Below are positions 17,920 through 27,189 of a DNA stretch of 28,126 bases, piece after piece. The notes beneath the pieces are model-generated. The model saw only the letters and a program-made list of their open reading frames with translations. It had not been told where the DNA came from and ran no database searches. The stretch is from positions 208,498 through 236,623 of the forward strand of contig MU631340.1 in the NCBI GenBank assembly GCA_026770615.1, in the 5' to 3' direction. The DNA is from Pavlovales sp. CCMP2436 (taxonomy: Eukaryota > Haptophyta > Pavlovophyceae > Pavlovales). The position numbers and the translations under genes are program-made. Each line of letters begins with the position of its first letter. The first letter of the stretch is position 1.

Positions 17920-20262
17920 ATGGCCTCGGACGGCCCGGGGCTGGGCCCGTGGAGCAACCCGGCGCCGCCTGACCCGTCCGAGCCGCTGCCATCCGACGAG
18001 GGCGTCGAGCCGGTCTTCGTCCTGTCGCTACTCCGCGCACTGCTCCCCCCGCAGACAACGGACCAGGCTGCGCCGCCGAGCGGGGCGCCAGCGGGCGCGG
18101 GAGACAACGGCGCAGCGTACGAGGCGGCGCTCGAGCTGGCCGACCGGGCACGCATCGACGCCACGTGCGTGCTCTGGGACCTCACCGTCAGCGAGCGGCG
18201 TGCGCACTTCTGCCACGAGCACCACCTCTTGCCGTTGCTGCTCTGGCCGCTCGCGAGGCCCGCGCACCACAGCGACCGGCTGCTCGAGGTAAGCGCCGGT
18301 ACACTGGCCAACCTGGCGAGCGTGCCCTCTGTTCGTCACGACATGCTCGAGCGCGAAGACCTCGGGCAGGCGGTGGTCGCGCTGGCCCTCGCCACGCCGA
18401 GTGCGGAGGTGCTCAGCGAGTTGCTCCGACTGACGAGCGCCCTCCTCACCTCGGCCGACGGCGACGGCGACGGCGAGGCCGACCTCGGCGCGCCGAGCTT
18501 GTCCACGCCCGGTCCTGTGTCCGCCGCCGGTGGGGGCGACAACGACGGGACAACCGCCGAGGGGCCAACGCGCGCCAGGCCTCTCGCGCACACAAACGCA
18601 GGCCCATCCAACCCAGGCCCACCTCCCGGCGGCCCCTCCGAACCGGCGGGGGAGAGCCCCAAGCCCACCCCCCTGCGCGTGGGTGCGGGCGGGCGCTCGG
18701 CAGTACGCGGAGCAGCGCCGCGCGAGCGGGGGCTGAGCGCTGCGCAACGGTGGCTGCGTGCGCACGTGGCAGACGCTGACGGCCTCGTCGACAAGCTCTG
18801 CTTCGTGCTGGAGCGCAGCCCGGTGCCGCTGCTCGTCGCGCGCGCAGCCGCGGCGCTCGAATCGCTCCTCTTTCACGCGCAGGAGCAGATGCTGCCGCTC
18901 CTCTGCGGCGCGCGGCGCGTGCAGCGATGCGGGGAGGAGAGCGCCGCTGCGGCGGAGGGCGCACCCGCTGCGGCGGCGGCGGCGGCTGCAGATGAGGGTG
19001 TGCCTGCCGCTGCCCAGCACGAGCCAGCTGCTGCTGCTGATGCCGAGAAGACGAGCACGCACCTGTGCCGCGTGCTCGTCCGCAGGCTCTTCCCCGGCCA
19101 CGCCGCAGGCTCGGACGCAAGGCAGGACGGCACTGGCCCACGGGCCGAGGCGAGTTTGCAGCCCGCCTCCGTGGACCTGTGCCTGCGAGGCGAGCCCGCG
19201 TGCGCTCTCCTATCCCTCACCACTCAGGCCATGGCGAGCGCGCGCCCCTTCCAACGGCGTGCCGCGAGCGGACTGAGCGGACCGGCCGCGGCTGCGGGTG
19301 TGCTGGCGCACGAACCCGAGGGCGAGTGGGGCGCCATTTCGCGCGGGCTGTCACTCCGCGAGGAGCCGCTCTGGACCCAGCTTGCGCTGGCGCTCAGCGC
19401 GCCGTGGGCGGCCGCGGCGGCGCAGGGCGGGCTGGACGCGGCGATGGACGGGGCGGCCTTCGCCTGTGCCGACGACGAGCGGTTGTCGCTCTGCGTGTGC
19501 GCGCTGCTCGCGGCGCACGCGGCGCTCATCTCAGACGAGGGGGGCCCGAGCGCGGAGGACTCCGCGCCGCAGGCGGGCCGCGGTGTGCCTCCCGGGCCGC
19601 ATGGCGGGAGCGAGCAGCCGCGGCCTGCGGGCCACCCCATCAGCGAGGCCGGCGCGCCCGTGGTGCACGCGCTGTGCGAGCTACTCCGCCTCGCAGTACA
19701 GCGTGCGCGGGACCTGCCCGTTGCGGGCCCAGAGCTGATGGAGGAGGCCGCCGCCATGCTGCCCGTGTGGCGCTGCCTCGCACTGATGGCCGACCGGCTG
19801 GACGGGATCGAGCTCGCCATCTCAGCCGCGCCGTGGGAGGCGGGCGGCAGTGCGCTGGACGCGCTCTTGCCGCTTGCGCCCGGATGTGCTGCGACGCGCG
19901 CCGAGAGGTGGGCGCAGGTGCAGCACGGGGTGTTCGCCGCGTTCGTGGCGCAGGGGCAGACGCTCTCCTCCGCGCACGGCCTCATGCGCCGCGCAGCCGC
20001 CTGCGCGTGCGAGGAGGCGCGGGAGGCGGAGGCGGACGCGCAGGCCCGCTGGTGCCGCGACGCCGCGCTGGACGCGGAGGGCGCGAGCGCGCGCCTCCTC
20101 GACGGCGTGCTGACCGTCGGGGACGTGTTCCGCGCCGCGGGTGACACCGGTGGACGGATCGCGGAGGCCATGGCGCTGCTCCGGGGGGCGGCCGATGCCG
20201 AGCTGGACGACGCGTGGCCATGGCATACGGAGGTCCGTTTGAAGGCGCCGGAGCGCACCTGA
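17920..20262 (+). CDS. SAAL1: SAAL1-like armadillo-type protein
   Basis: SAAL1 (serum amyloid A-like 1, SPACIA1) is a conserved eukaryotic helical-repeat protein linked to cell proliferation in animals; its biochemical role is poorly known. The 780-residue intronless product carries the diagnostic block at residues 80-160: VLWDLTVSERRAHFCHEHHL, then LEVSAGTLANLASVPSVRHD and LGQAVVALAL, matching the SAAL1 order of a W-D-x-S/T strand, LEI/V-C/S-x-G-x-L-A-N and a helical repeat. A long disordered Pro/Gly/Ala/Asp-rich insert follows (about 172-265), then helical segments and an Ala-rich tract (about 345-375). The C-terminal half is helical and less conserved. It is longer than animal SAAL1 (about 470 residues) because of inserts. 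An in-frame TGA at 17893 fixes the start at 17920. Confidence 0.8.
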   Translation: MASDGPGLGPWSNPAPPDPSEPLPSDEGVEPVFVLSLLRALLPPQTTDQAAPPSGAPAGAGDNGAAYEAALELADRARIDATCVLWDLTVSERRAHFCHEHHLLPLLLWPLARPAHHSDRLLEVSAGTLANLASVPSVRHDMLEREDLGQAVVALALATPSAEVLSELLRLTSALLTSADGDGDGEADLGAPSLSTPGPVSAAGGGDNDGTTAEGPTRARPLAHTNAGPSNPGPPPGGPSEPAGESPKPTPLRVGAGGRSAVRGAAPRERGLSAAQRWLRAHVADADGLVDKLCFVLERSPVPLLVARAAAALESLLFHAQEQMLPLLCGARRVQRCGEESAAAAEGAPAAAAAAAADEGVPAAAQHEPAAAADAEKTSTHLCRVLVRRLFPGHAAGSDARQDGTGPRAEASLQPASVDLCLRGEPACALLSLTTQAMASARPFQRRAASGLSGPAAAAGVLAHEPEGEWGAISRGLSLREEPLWTQLALALSAPWAAAAAQGGLDAAMDGAAFACADDERLSLCVCALLAAHAALISDEGGPSAEDSAPQAGRGVPPGPHGGSEQPRPAGHPISEAGAPVVHALCELLRLAVQRARDLPVAGPELMEEAAAMLPVWRCLALMADRLDGIELAISAAPWEAGGSALDALLPLAPGCAATRAERWAQVQHGVFAAFVAQGQTLSSAHGLMRRAAACACEEAREAEADAQARWCRDAALDAEGASARLLDGVLTVGDVFRAAGDTGGRIAEAMALLRGAADAELDDAWPWHTEVRLKAPERT

Positions 20263-20465
20263 GCCCTGCGAGGCGTGCTTGCAGCCGGCCTGCATGCATC
20301 TATATACAAGGCGTTATATCCATGTCACCGGATCGCGCCACCTGTAGCTTGGGCTTGAAAGCTCTTTAAAAGTCTTGTAAACCTTTCACCAAAGTTAGTT
20401 ACACTGCGCAAAATTAGTTAGTTAGATAGTTAGTTAGTTAGTTAGTTTCACTGTACAGTACGGGT
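20263..20465 (+). promoter_or_regulatory. Upstream region of the HAD gene with TTAG tract
   Basis: A near-perfect TTAG repeat (20413-20447) ends 19 bp before the ATG at 20466. The orientation is the same as the tract before the JmjC gene. No other core element is clear. Confidence 0.45.
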
Positions 20466-21803
20466 ATGAAGAACACGGCAACGGGAGTCGGGAGCCACCT
20501 TCCGGAAGCGATCATGGAGGTGGGCACGTTCGAGCACCAGTACGCCGCGGGCTTCGCGCTGGTGAGCGACCTGGACGGCACGCTGCTGCCCGCCCCCAAG
20601 TCTAACGGCTTGGGCGGGACCTCACACCCACCGCTCGCGGAGGGCCCTGCCTATGCGCCGCTCGTCGAGCTTGTGCGCGCCGGGGGGACGGTCGTGGCGG
20701 TGACTGGCTCGCAGTTCAGCACTCACCGAGTGCGCTTCTTCGACGCGATGCCGCTCAAACTCCGCCGCACGGGGCGCGTGCTCCTGTCTGTGGAATCGGG
20801 CTCGCGCCTGTACCGCGCGGACCCCAATTCGGGCGAGCCGCATGAGGATCTGCACTTCCAGCAAGTGGCGTTTGCTGGGGCCAGGCCGCGGTTCGAGCCG
20901 GTGCTGGTCGACGCGTTGGTCGCGATCGGTCGGCTCGGCCTCCGCCGCTTCTATACCGATTTGCTCGACAACCCGAACATGCTCGAGAGCAGTGACCACG
21001 CCGCCATCGCTGCCCACGTCAGCCTACTGGTCGTCGAGGCGGCAGCCGCTGGGGCCTCAGCCGACGCGCCTGTCTCGCTCGACCCGAGCGTCTGCCCGCG
21101 CATCGAGGTGCGCGGCGACGGCGCGGCGGTCGTCTTCGTGGGTGTGCCTTCGCGCTTCGGCAGCCGCTACTTCGACGTGCTCGAGCTCGACGCTTTAGTT
21201 GGCCTTGTCGGCGCAGACGGTAACCGACCCTCTGAGCTGGTGGACGGGCGACCCACCGGCAGGCTTTGTTTTGATTGTGTGCCGGCAGGCGTAGGGAAAG
21301 CAACCGTGATGCGCTATCTCCTCCAGCGGGGCGAGGTGGCGCCTGGCCGCGCGCTCTGCCTTGGAGACAGGCCTCTCGGCAACGATGAGGGCCTAGCTGA
21401 GTGGGCTCACCCTGACGCTTGGGCTAGACTCCCTGAGGGCTCGGCCTCGCAGCTGCGCGCGACCGCGGACAACGAGTGTGGGCCGGTGCCTTTCATCTCC
21501 GTGGCAGAAAGCCTCGAGCTTGTCCCCGCTTTCCTCCACGCCTTCCACGCGGGCGCCAATGCGCAGGGCAGCGCGGCGGTCCTGATTGCCCTCTGCGCGT
21601 GGCTGGCGGAGGCGTCGCCCACGGCAGCGCCGGCCGAGGCAGTGCCGCCGTTCCACGGCGCGCAGGCGCGCGCCCTCGCCGCGGGGACGAGGCACGCGCT
21701 CGCAAGGAGTCCAAGGGCATCTACCGACGTGCAGCCGTGCCTTCCGACGCCCAAGAAGGAGGCGGCCAGGCACGTCGTCACCGCTGCCCTGGGGTCGACC
21801 TAG
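20466..21803 (+). CDS. HAD-superfamily hydrolase (probable sugar-phosphate type phosphatase)
   Basis: HAD phosphatases transfer phosphate through an Asp nucleophile. The 445-residue intronless product shows motif I VSDLDGTLLP (nucleophile Asp35, acid/base Asp37), motif II VVAVTGSQ (Thr80), motif III within GVGKATVMRYLL (Lys), and motif IV LGDRPLGNDEGLAEW (Asp301 and Asp307 binding magnesium). The G-D-x(4)-N-D form and the large cap between motifs II and III fit the Cof/sucrose-phosphate-phosphatase-like subfamily IIB. The substrate cannot be told from sequence. The last 80 residues are Ala/Pro-rich and probably disordered. No targeting signal is obvious; an internal Met at residue 17 is a possible shorter start. 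Confidence 0.85.
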   Translation: MKNTATGVGSHLPEAIMEVGTFEHQYAAGFALVSDLDGTLLPAPKSNGLGGTSHPPLAEGPAYAPLVELVRAGGTVVAVTGSQFSTHRVRFFDAMPLKLRRTGRVLLSVESGSRLYRADPNSGEPHEDLHFQQVAFAGARPRFEPVLVDALVAIGRLGLRRFYTDLLDNPNMLESSDHAAIAAHVSLLVVEAAAAGASADAPVSLDPSVCPRIEVRGDGAAVVFVGVPSRFGSRYFDVLELDALVGLVGADGNRPSELVDGRPTGRLCFDCVPAGVGKATVMRYLLQRGEVAPGRALCLGDRPLGNDEGLAEWAHPDAWARLPEGSASQLRATADNECGPVPFISVAESLELVPAFLHAFHAGANAQGSAAVLIALCAWLAEASPTAAPAEAVPPFHGAQARALAAGTRHALARSPRASTDVQPCLPTPKKEAARHVVTAALGST

Positions 21804-21845
21804 TTACGCTGTTACAAATTACGATTAAAGCTTCTTTTGAATTTA

Positions 21846-22314
21846 GGCTATGGCTCGGGTCACCCCCTGTCAGAGGACGACCATTCTGAGCGCTTCGCCG
21901 AAGACAACAACAAAATGTGGCCAGTAAAATTTTAAATATATATGTATCTGCAGTAGATTCGTATCTAACTTTTTGTAAAAATGGACGCCTAATAACTAAT
22001 TTGCTTCTTAAATTACATACGAAAAATTCAAAGTGCTATATACTATACTCAAAAAAAATACAATTAATATTTCTTCGTTGTGCTAAATACTGTATCCACC
22101 AATCCCCCATTTTAAAAAGATCACTTTGTTAGTTACTGATTTACTACCCCACGCATTCAAATTCACAAATTTCTGATAAATGTAGGGAATAGAGCTCTCC
22201 GAGACGAATCCAGCAAGCTTAGAGCGAACTCTGTCTTCAACTAAGGGGGCGCACAGTGCTCGGGCTGGTCGTCCCCTACTTGCGGACTGACCGGGGGTGA
22301 CCAAAGCCATAGCC
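21846..22314. mobile_element. Non-autonomous TIR element, copy A
   Basis: The ends are near-perfect inverted repeats: GGCTATGGCTCGGGTCACCC at the left and, reading inward from the right, GGCTATGGCTTTGGTCACCC. The interior is AT-rich and alignable along its length with copy B at 23666-24154. A minus-strand segment of about 38 codons (GFVSESSIPYIYQKFVN, then AWGSKSVTNKV) is shared with copy B without frame loss. No target duplication is obvious. It inserted 43 bp beyond the stop of the HAD gene. Confidence 0.8.
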
Positions 22315-22471
22315 TTGGTATTAAATGTAGTTTGTCATCCAGTATAGGCTCCTCAGTAGCTAGCTACTAACTAGTTAGTCAATAATGAATATATATATTG
22401 ACTGATAGGGATTCAAGCTGGCGTCTGACTGTTCTAAATATATATATATATTCATAAATATATGTAAGTTG

Positions 22472-23321
22472 GAGGCCGCAAGATGTACGCGCTGATGGGC
22501 GTGAGTCCGATGGAGGCGGCCGCGCGCATCAAAAAGCAGCTCATCGACACGATCGGTACGATCGCGGCACGTGGCCATGCGCAGCTGCTGCTCGCGCGCT
22601 TGAGCGCGCTGGCCCCGATCGCTGTCCAGCGTGGGAACACAACAAACAGCAACCAGCAGATCATCTCCCTAAACGCCCTTGGCCGGGCACACTACCGGAG
22701 ATCCATCGGCACGCGCGGTGGCGCCCAAGCCAGCGCAGCCGACTAAGGCACGCAGCAGGCAATGGGCGACGCAGCGCTCAGACCAGCACAACATTTAGAA
22801 CAGTCAGACGCCAGCTTGAATCCCTATCATAAATATAAGTTATATAACATCAGATGCCGACTAAGGCACGCAGCAGGCAATGGGCGACGCAGCGCTCAGA
22901 CCAGCACAACATTCAGAACAGTCAATCCCTATCTTAAATATATGTAAGTTCTTACATATATTTAAGATAGGGATTCAAGCTGGCGTCTGACTGTTCTGAA
23001 TGTTGTGCTGGTCTGAGCGCTGCGTCGCCCATTGCCTGCTGCGTGCCTTAATCGGCTGCGCTAGCTTGGGCGCCACTGCGCGCACCGATGGATCTCCGAT
23101 CTCCGGTAGTGTGTCCGGGCAAGGGCGGTTAGGGAGATGATCTGCTGGTTGCTGTTTGTCGTGTTCCCACGCTGGACAGCGATCGGGGCCAGCGCGCTCA
23201 AGCGCGCGAGCAGCAGCTGCGCATGGCCGCGTGCCACGATCGTACCGATCGTGTTGATGAGCTGCTTCTTGATGCGCGCGGCCGCCTCCATGGGACCCAC
23301 GCCCATCACCGCGTACATCTT
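22472..23321. repeat. Large imperfect inverted repeat (fold-back structure)
   Basis: The left arm (about 22472-22948) and right arm (about 22951-23321) are reverse complements at high identity, with a 2-bp spacer (TAAATATATGTAAG-TT-CTTACATATATTTA around 22949). Each arm starts at its outer end with GGAGGCCGCAAGATGTACGC and encodes the same roughly 70-residue open frame (MYA(L/V)MGV, ME AAARIKKQLI, ARLSALAPIAVQRG). The left arm has an extra tandem copy of about 80-95 bp (22738-22834 and 22856-22935). The sequence GATAGGGATTCAAGCTGGCG and its complement occur around 22407, 22810 and 22966. It could be a fold-back transposon or an inversion-duplication; an assembly artefact cannot be excluded. 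Confidence 0.85.
22483..22746 (+). CDS. Unrecognised 87-residue ORF in left arm of inverted repeat
   Basis: The ORF encodes MYALMGVSPMEAAARIKKQL and a following ARGHAQLLLARLSALAPIAV segment. The mirrored ORF at 23318-23061 differs by a few residues only. It looks like an amphipathic helical fragment. It may be a fragment of a larger gene carried by the repeat. Coding status is unproven. Confidence 0.3.
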   Translation: MYALMGVSPMEAAARIKKQLIDTIGTIAARGHAQLLLARLSALAPIAVQRGNTTNSNQQIISLNALGRAHYRRSIGTRGGAQASAAD

Positions 23322-24820
23322 GCGGCCTCCGCCGCCAGTATCGCTTCGTTAAGATTTGTTTGGCACTCCAGTTTTTCCTCGTCGGTTGAAGTGCTTGTGA
23401 TGAGGTTTTCAAGGAAAGCGCTTCTAATACTAGGCTTCATTTCTTTGATCCGCTTCATTGCTGGTTTTTGCGCAGCTGCCCTCTGAGCTCGGCGTAGTGC
23501 CATGCTAGTTTGGTATCGAGGTCTCCTCGTATAAGCCGTTGTTCTCAGAACCGGTCTGCGCACTCCTCCACCCAACATATTTAGAGGGATGTCGGCATAT
23601 ACCCAGTGGTGTGTGCTACTGTTCATTTGCCCGTAGTGGGAGGAACGAATACTCCTTCCAGGACTGGCTATGGCTCAGGTCATCCCCCCCCAGCACACGA
23701 CCATTCATAGCGATTTCCCGAAGCCAGTTACGAAACCTGGCCATTTAATTTTTAAATGTATGCATCTGCAGTAGATTCGCATCTAAGTCTTCAAAAAGCG
23801 ACGCCACCAATAAGTAACTTACCTCTTAAAATTACATACAAACCATTCATTTTTTAAAATGCATTTTTTAAATTACACACGGAAACTCACATTTAAAAAA
23901 AGTTTTAGGGGGGGGCTGGTGAACGATTTCAGCAGGGTGGATCACCTTTTCAAAAAGTTTCACCTTGTTAGTTACTGATTTACTACCCCACGCACACGAA
24001 TTCACAAATTTCTGGAAAATGTGCAAAATAGAGCTCGCTGAGACAAATCCAGTGAGCCTAGAGCGAGCTCTGGCTTCGAGCATGGAGGCTCGCAATGCTA
24101 TGGATAGTTGTCCCCCACTTGCGGGCTGGGGGGGGGTTGACCGAAGTCAGAGCCGACTGGGTGCGAGTGTCTTATGTGCTCCGTAATGTTTGAGTTGCTG
24201 AAAAATCTAGATAGAATCTTCTGGCAGCCACTTTCATCGTGAGTGTAAAATACCGATAGGTCAACTTTGGGGTTTTGGGCGGGGAGGGAAGTTAGTTCAT
24301 CCATAGTATCTTTAACATCCCAACCAAAAGTTTGGTTCCGAGCTATATTTGTACTACCTACGTGATTCACTTCCTCCCTGGCGTACACTCCATTTCCATC
24401 CCCTGCTGCGATGCGTACAATGCCAGCCCTGTAGGGGCTGTTTATAAGGTCCCCAGCTTGAAGGTGGGTTTCAAAGCTTTCGAGTATAGGGACTCGTTCT
24501 TTTGGTTGCCCATTTGGGGAACATGGAAACTTGTGAGCTCAATAACTTGTCTTTTCCCAGACTTGGCCGGTAGGGTGAGGTCTGCTGTGAAGAACCTTCC
24601 AGCTGCCCCTTTACAGAATTTGCTGCCCACTATTATATTGGATAAAACACCGAGCGGAATCCCATTATTTAGTTTGATAGCGATAGCTACTCCCTTGTTC
24701 GTAGGGGAACGCTCCCTTCTTTTTAAGTTCTCGAGGACTCGCTCGATAGGGAGCGACTTTGCGAGTGCGTGTTCTGTGGCGACAGTTCGGATTCGTTGCT
24801 TTGCCTCGTCCGGTACCAGG
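23322..24820 (-). mobile_element. LINE fragment, copy 2 (endonuclease region)
   Basis: This fragment belongs to the same family as the LINE at 1-5668. From about 24700 down it encodes NKGVAIAIKLNNG, GRFFTADLTLPAKSGKRQVI and SFHVPQMGNQ, which resemble the first half of a LINE endonuclease and extend further 5' than copy 1. Then come GDGNGVYAREEVNHV, GCQKILSRFFSNSN and, after an inserted TIR element (23666-24154), SSTHHWVYADIPLNMLGGG and IKEMKPSIRSAFLENLITST, all matching copy 1. It ends at about 23322 where the fold-back repeat begins, so the reverse transcriptase is absent. Its 5' end joins viral polymerase-like sequence between about 24820 and 24700. The exact junction is not determined. Confidence 0.7.
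23666..24154. mobile_element. Non-autonomous TIR element, copy B, inserted in LINE copy 2
   Basis: Terminal inverted repeats start GGCTATGGCTCAGGTCATCC at the left; the right end reads inward GGCTCTGACTTCGGTCAACC. It is flanked on both sides by GACT, a 4-bp target-site duplication. Removing the element plus one GACT restores continuity with LINE copy 1 around 5318-5372, which serves as an empty site. The interior is diverged from copy A but keeps long matches, including GTTAGTTACTGATTTACTAC and flanking bases. Confidence 0.88.
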
Positions 24821-26938
24821 TCTATCAAATTCTCGAGCGAGCTGTTTAGGAAATCCATGGAGTCTCGGCAGCTGAAGAGGCCTACGTTTAATGTTTTCAT
24901 CTTTTCAGAGTTTTGCGAAATACCCCCTACGTACACCTTGTTTTGATCTTTGCCCTTCTTTTCTTTACCTTCCGCAGCAGAGAAGAGGAAGTGCGTGCAC
25001 GACTGCAGTGCGAGCCATATGTGGCGCGTGTCGTATCCCTGTGCGTTGTGGAAATATATGTTGATGTGCTTATCACGTCGGCGGTGTGTGTTGCAACGCC
25101 GGCAGGCCGCTCCGAGGTACTTTCCCGTTATATGAGAGTGGTCGACGTGCTTGTTCGCTCCTCCGATATTGTCTTTGCACACGTAGCACTCGGTCGCCTC
25201 GTGGAAAGCCGACGGCCTCTCTCCTGTGAAAACTAGATATTCCGAAAAGATTCCGCGGTAGTACTGGTGCAGTTCCACGAGCTTGTTCACAAAGTGCACG
25301 TGCGCATTTGTGCCGAGGTACTGGTGGATCTCGTCGGCGGTTCCGTCGGCGTGCACAAACTGCAGGCGGTACGAGACGGCTTTGTGAGGGCTGCCTGGGA
25401 TCGCAGTCGCTTCGAAATCGGCTTAACCCACCACGGGTGCCTTCTGATCGAGTACTTCCCAAGGCTTGTCCCGCATGCATCTTGTTTCTTCAACCGCCTT
25501 CGCACGGAGGTGCGGGTCTATTATGAGCATTGCCCGCTCGTATGGAGTCGTGGTTTTAGCCCACTCGTCTTTTAGGATCAGATTCGTTTGGTTTTTTCCA
25601 TTACATCGGCGAATGTGCTCTTTCATGTTGTGAACGCTGCTGGCTGAGTTCTTGTACACTGAGGTGTGGCAGCACGGGCAAAAGGTGCGGTGATCGTCTT
25701 TCACGGCGAGGAGTGCATCGAGCGAGCCGACGTTTACAAAGTGAGTCTCGTAGAGTAGCAGCATGATGTGGCGGCGCTTGCTGAAGCGCTGCCGGTGCCA
25801 CGCGTATGCAATTCACGTCGTTCTTCTCACCGAGGGTGTACACCGACCAGGTCAGCTTTGGGTTTGCCGTCTCCCACTCCTCGACTGAACTCGCCTTAAC
25901 TGGGAATGTCGCACCCTCGGGAATCTTGATGTTCACCTCGAACTTGCGGAGCACGCTGATGCGTTTAGGGTGTCTTCTTCGTTCTCCCGAGCAAACGAGA
26001 CCAGGCTCGCCCACAGGAAGCACTTTGTGTCGCTGTTCTTTGGATTGATTATTTTTTTCGCAGAATGACGGTACTCCTGGGGCAGCTCGATGTAGCTCCC
26101 ACCTGGGTCGTTTAGCGAGCTGGGCATCATGCCGATCACCATCTCTAGAGGTTCGGTTATCCACAGCCCTGGGACGGTTGCCGAAGCATCGGTGAGTGAG
26201 AAGTTGGAGAACAGGTTCACCATGCGTGAGCCGATGTAATCGAGGAAGAGCTTCTTGAACCTGCTGCTGCTCGCATCCATTGCACCGAATGGTACCTTGT
26301 TGTCAGAATGCAAGAAGAACGCCCGGCGCTGCACCCTTTTTCCGTACGCCCTCTCGTCCTCATCGCTCATATCCGGGATGATGCGGAGATATTGGGATTT
26401 CATTCTTGACAACTATTGCGATTGCCTTGGCGATGAGTTTTTTCTCCAGGCAATAGTACACCTGCCGCACGACCTGTGAGGAGCTTTCGATCAAGTCTGT
26501 ATCCTCAAGGAGATATAGATTGCTCTCTTTGAACTCTCTTATACGTGCTTCCGAGGCTGCGTTGGAGTTCCATTTTACTTTGATTTCTGTGAATCCAGAG
26601 AGCATCCTTTTAACGGTGATGACCGGTGGGTTTGTCATGATTCGCTTGACTTCCTGATTTATCAAAAAACGATCACTTATTGTGTTTGAATTGCGGTTGA
26701 AAAACCGAGTCAGCGTGAGCTTACCGAGCCTGAGTGATTCTTACGCTACGCGTCGCTCGAGCCTCTCAAATCCCTGCTGGGTCTTCGGAATTCGACGCAC
26801 CTTCCAATTCTCGACGAATACCACCGCATTAGACCCTGGTACCGAGCTTGGGCCGTGGTATGGCACCTCTTGCCCGTACATCTCGTAGAGCTCGATGAAA
26901 ATATCGATGTTTTGCTGATTCCTCTGACTGTAGGCCAT
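24700..26938 (-). pseudogene. Polinton/PLV-type protein-primed DNA polymerase B, N-terminal and exonuclease part, broken
   Basis: These polymerases replicate the linear genomes of Polintons, adintoviruses, virophages and Polinton-like viruses. In minus-strand order: MAYSQRNQQNIDIFIELYEM start at 26938; an in-frame TAA (26743); a frameshift near 26410; GGSYIELP, AKKIINPKNSDTKCFLWASL; frame changes near 25970 and 25790; FEVNIKIPEGATFPVKASSV; a zinc finger FCPCCHTS, HIRRC (25680-25605); ExoI motif ADFEA (25422-25408); a treble-clef/HNH-like insert CYVCKD, VDHSHITGKYLGAACRRCN; ExoII region YFHNAQGYD; and SMDFLNSSLENLIDL. These blocks and their order are typical of the family. A TAA occupies the codon just before ADFE. 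The palm domain is missing, replaced by LINE sequence. Not functional. Confidence 0.85.
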
Positions 26939-27024
26939 CGGAGCTTTGGTTTATACTCTAGCGTGAGATTTTAATTTGTCTGGTTTAACGCGACCGACTG
27001 TTTCTAGGATCCGGACGACGTCAG

Positions 27025-27180
27025 AGATTCTTAGGATGTGGCCGATCTGACCGATCTGGAGCCGAGCGAGGATTCCGAGGATCTGGAAGATCTGAAGGTA
27101 TCACGTCTTCTTAGGATCTGTCATATCTGGAGCCGACCAAGGATTCCTAGGAACTGGGAGTATGGCGAACCTGGAGACCG
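27025..27180. repeat. Imperfect minisatellite with GATCTGGAGCCGA units
   Basis: Motifs TTCTTAGGAT, ATCTGGAGCCGA and AGGATTCC recur in order at about 27028-27100 and 27107-27175, two diverged copies of a unit of about 80 bp. There is no gene likeness. It lies upstream (5') of the polymerase relic. Confidence 0.65.
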
Positions 27181-27189
27181 ACCGGCATC

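Noticed and set aside
18028..20309. Long open frames antisense or out of frame to the SAAL1-like gene, up to 361 codons
   Set aside because: They are Arg/Ala/Gly-rich shadows of a GC-rich gene, without motifs. The plus frame starting at 17920 has the SAAL1 blocks.
22738..22935. CRISPR-like array suggested by repeated units
   Set aside because: There are only two tandem copies of a long unit within a fold-back repeat in a eukaryotic genome, with no regular spacers.
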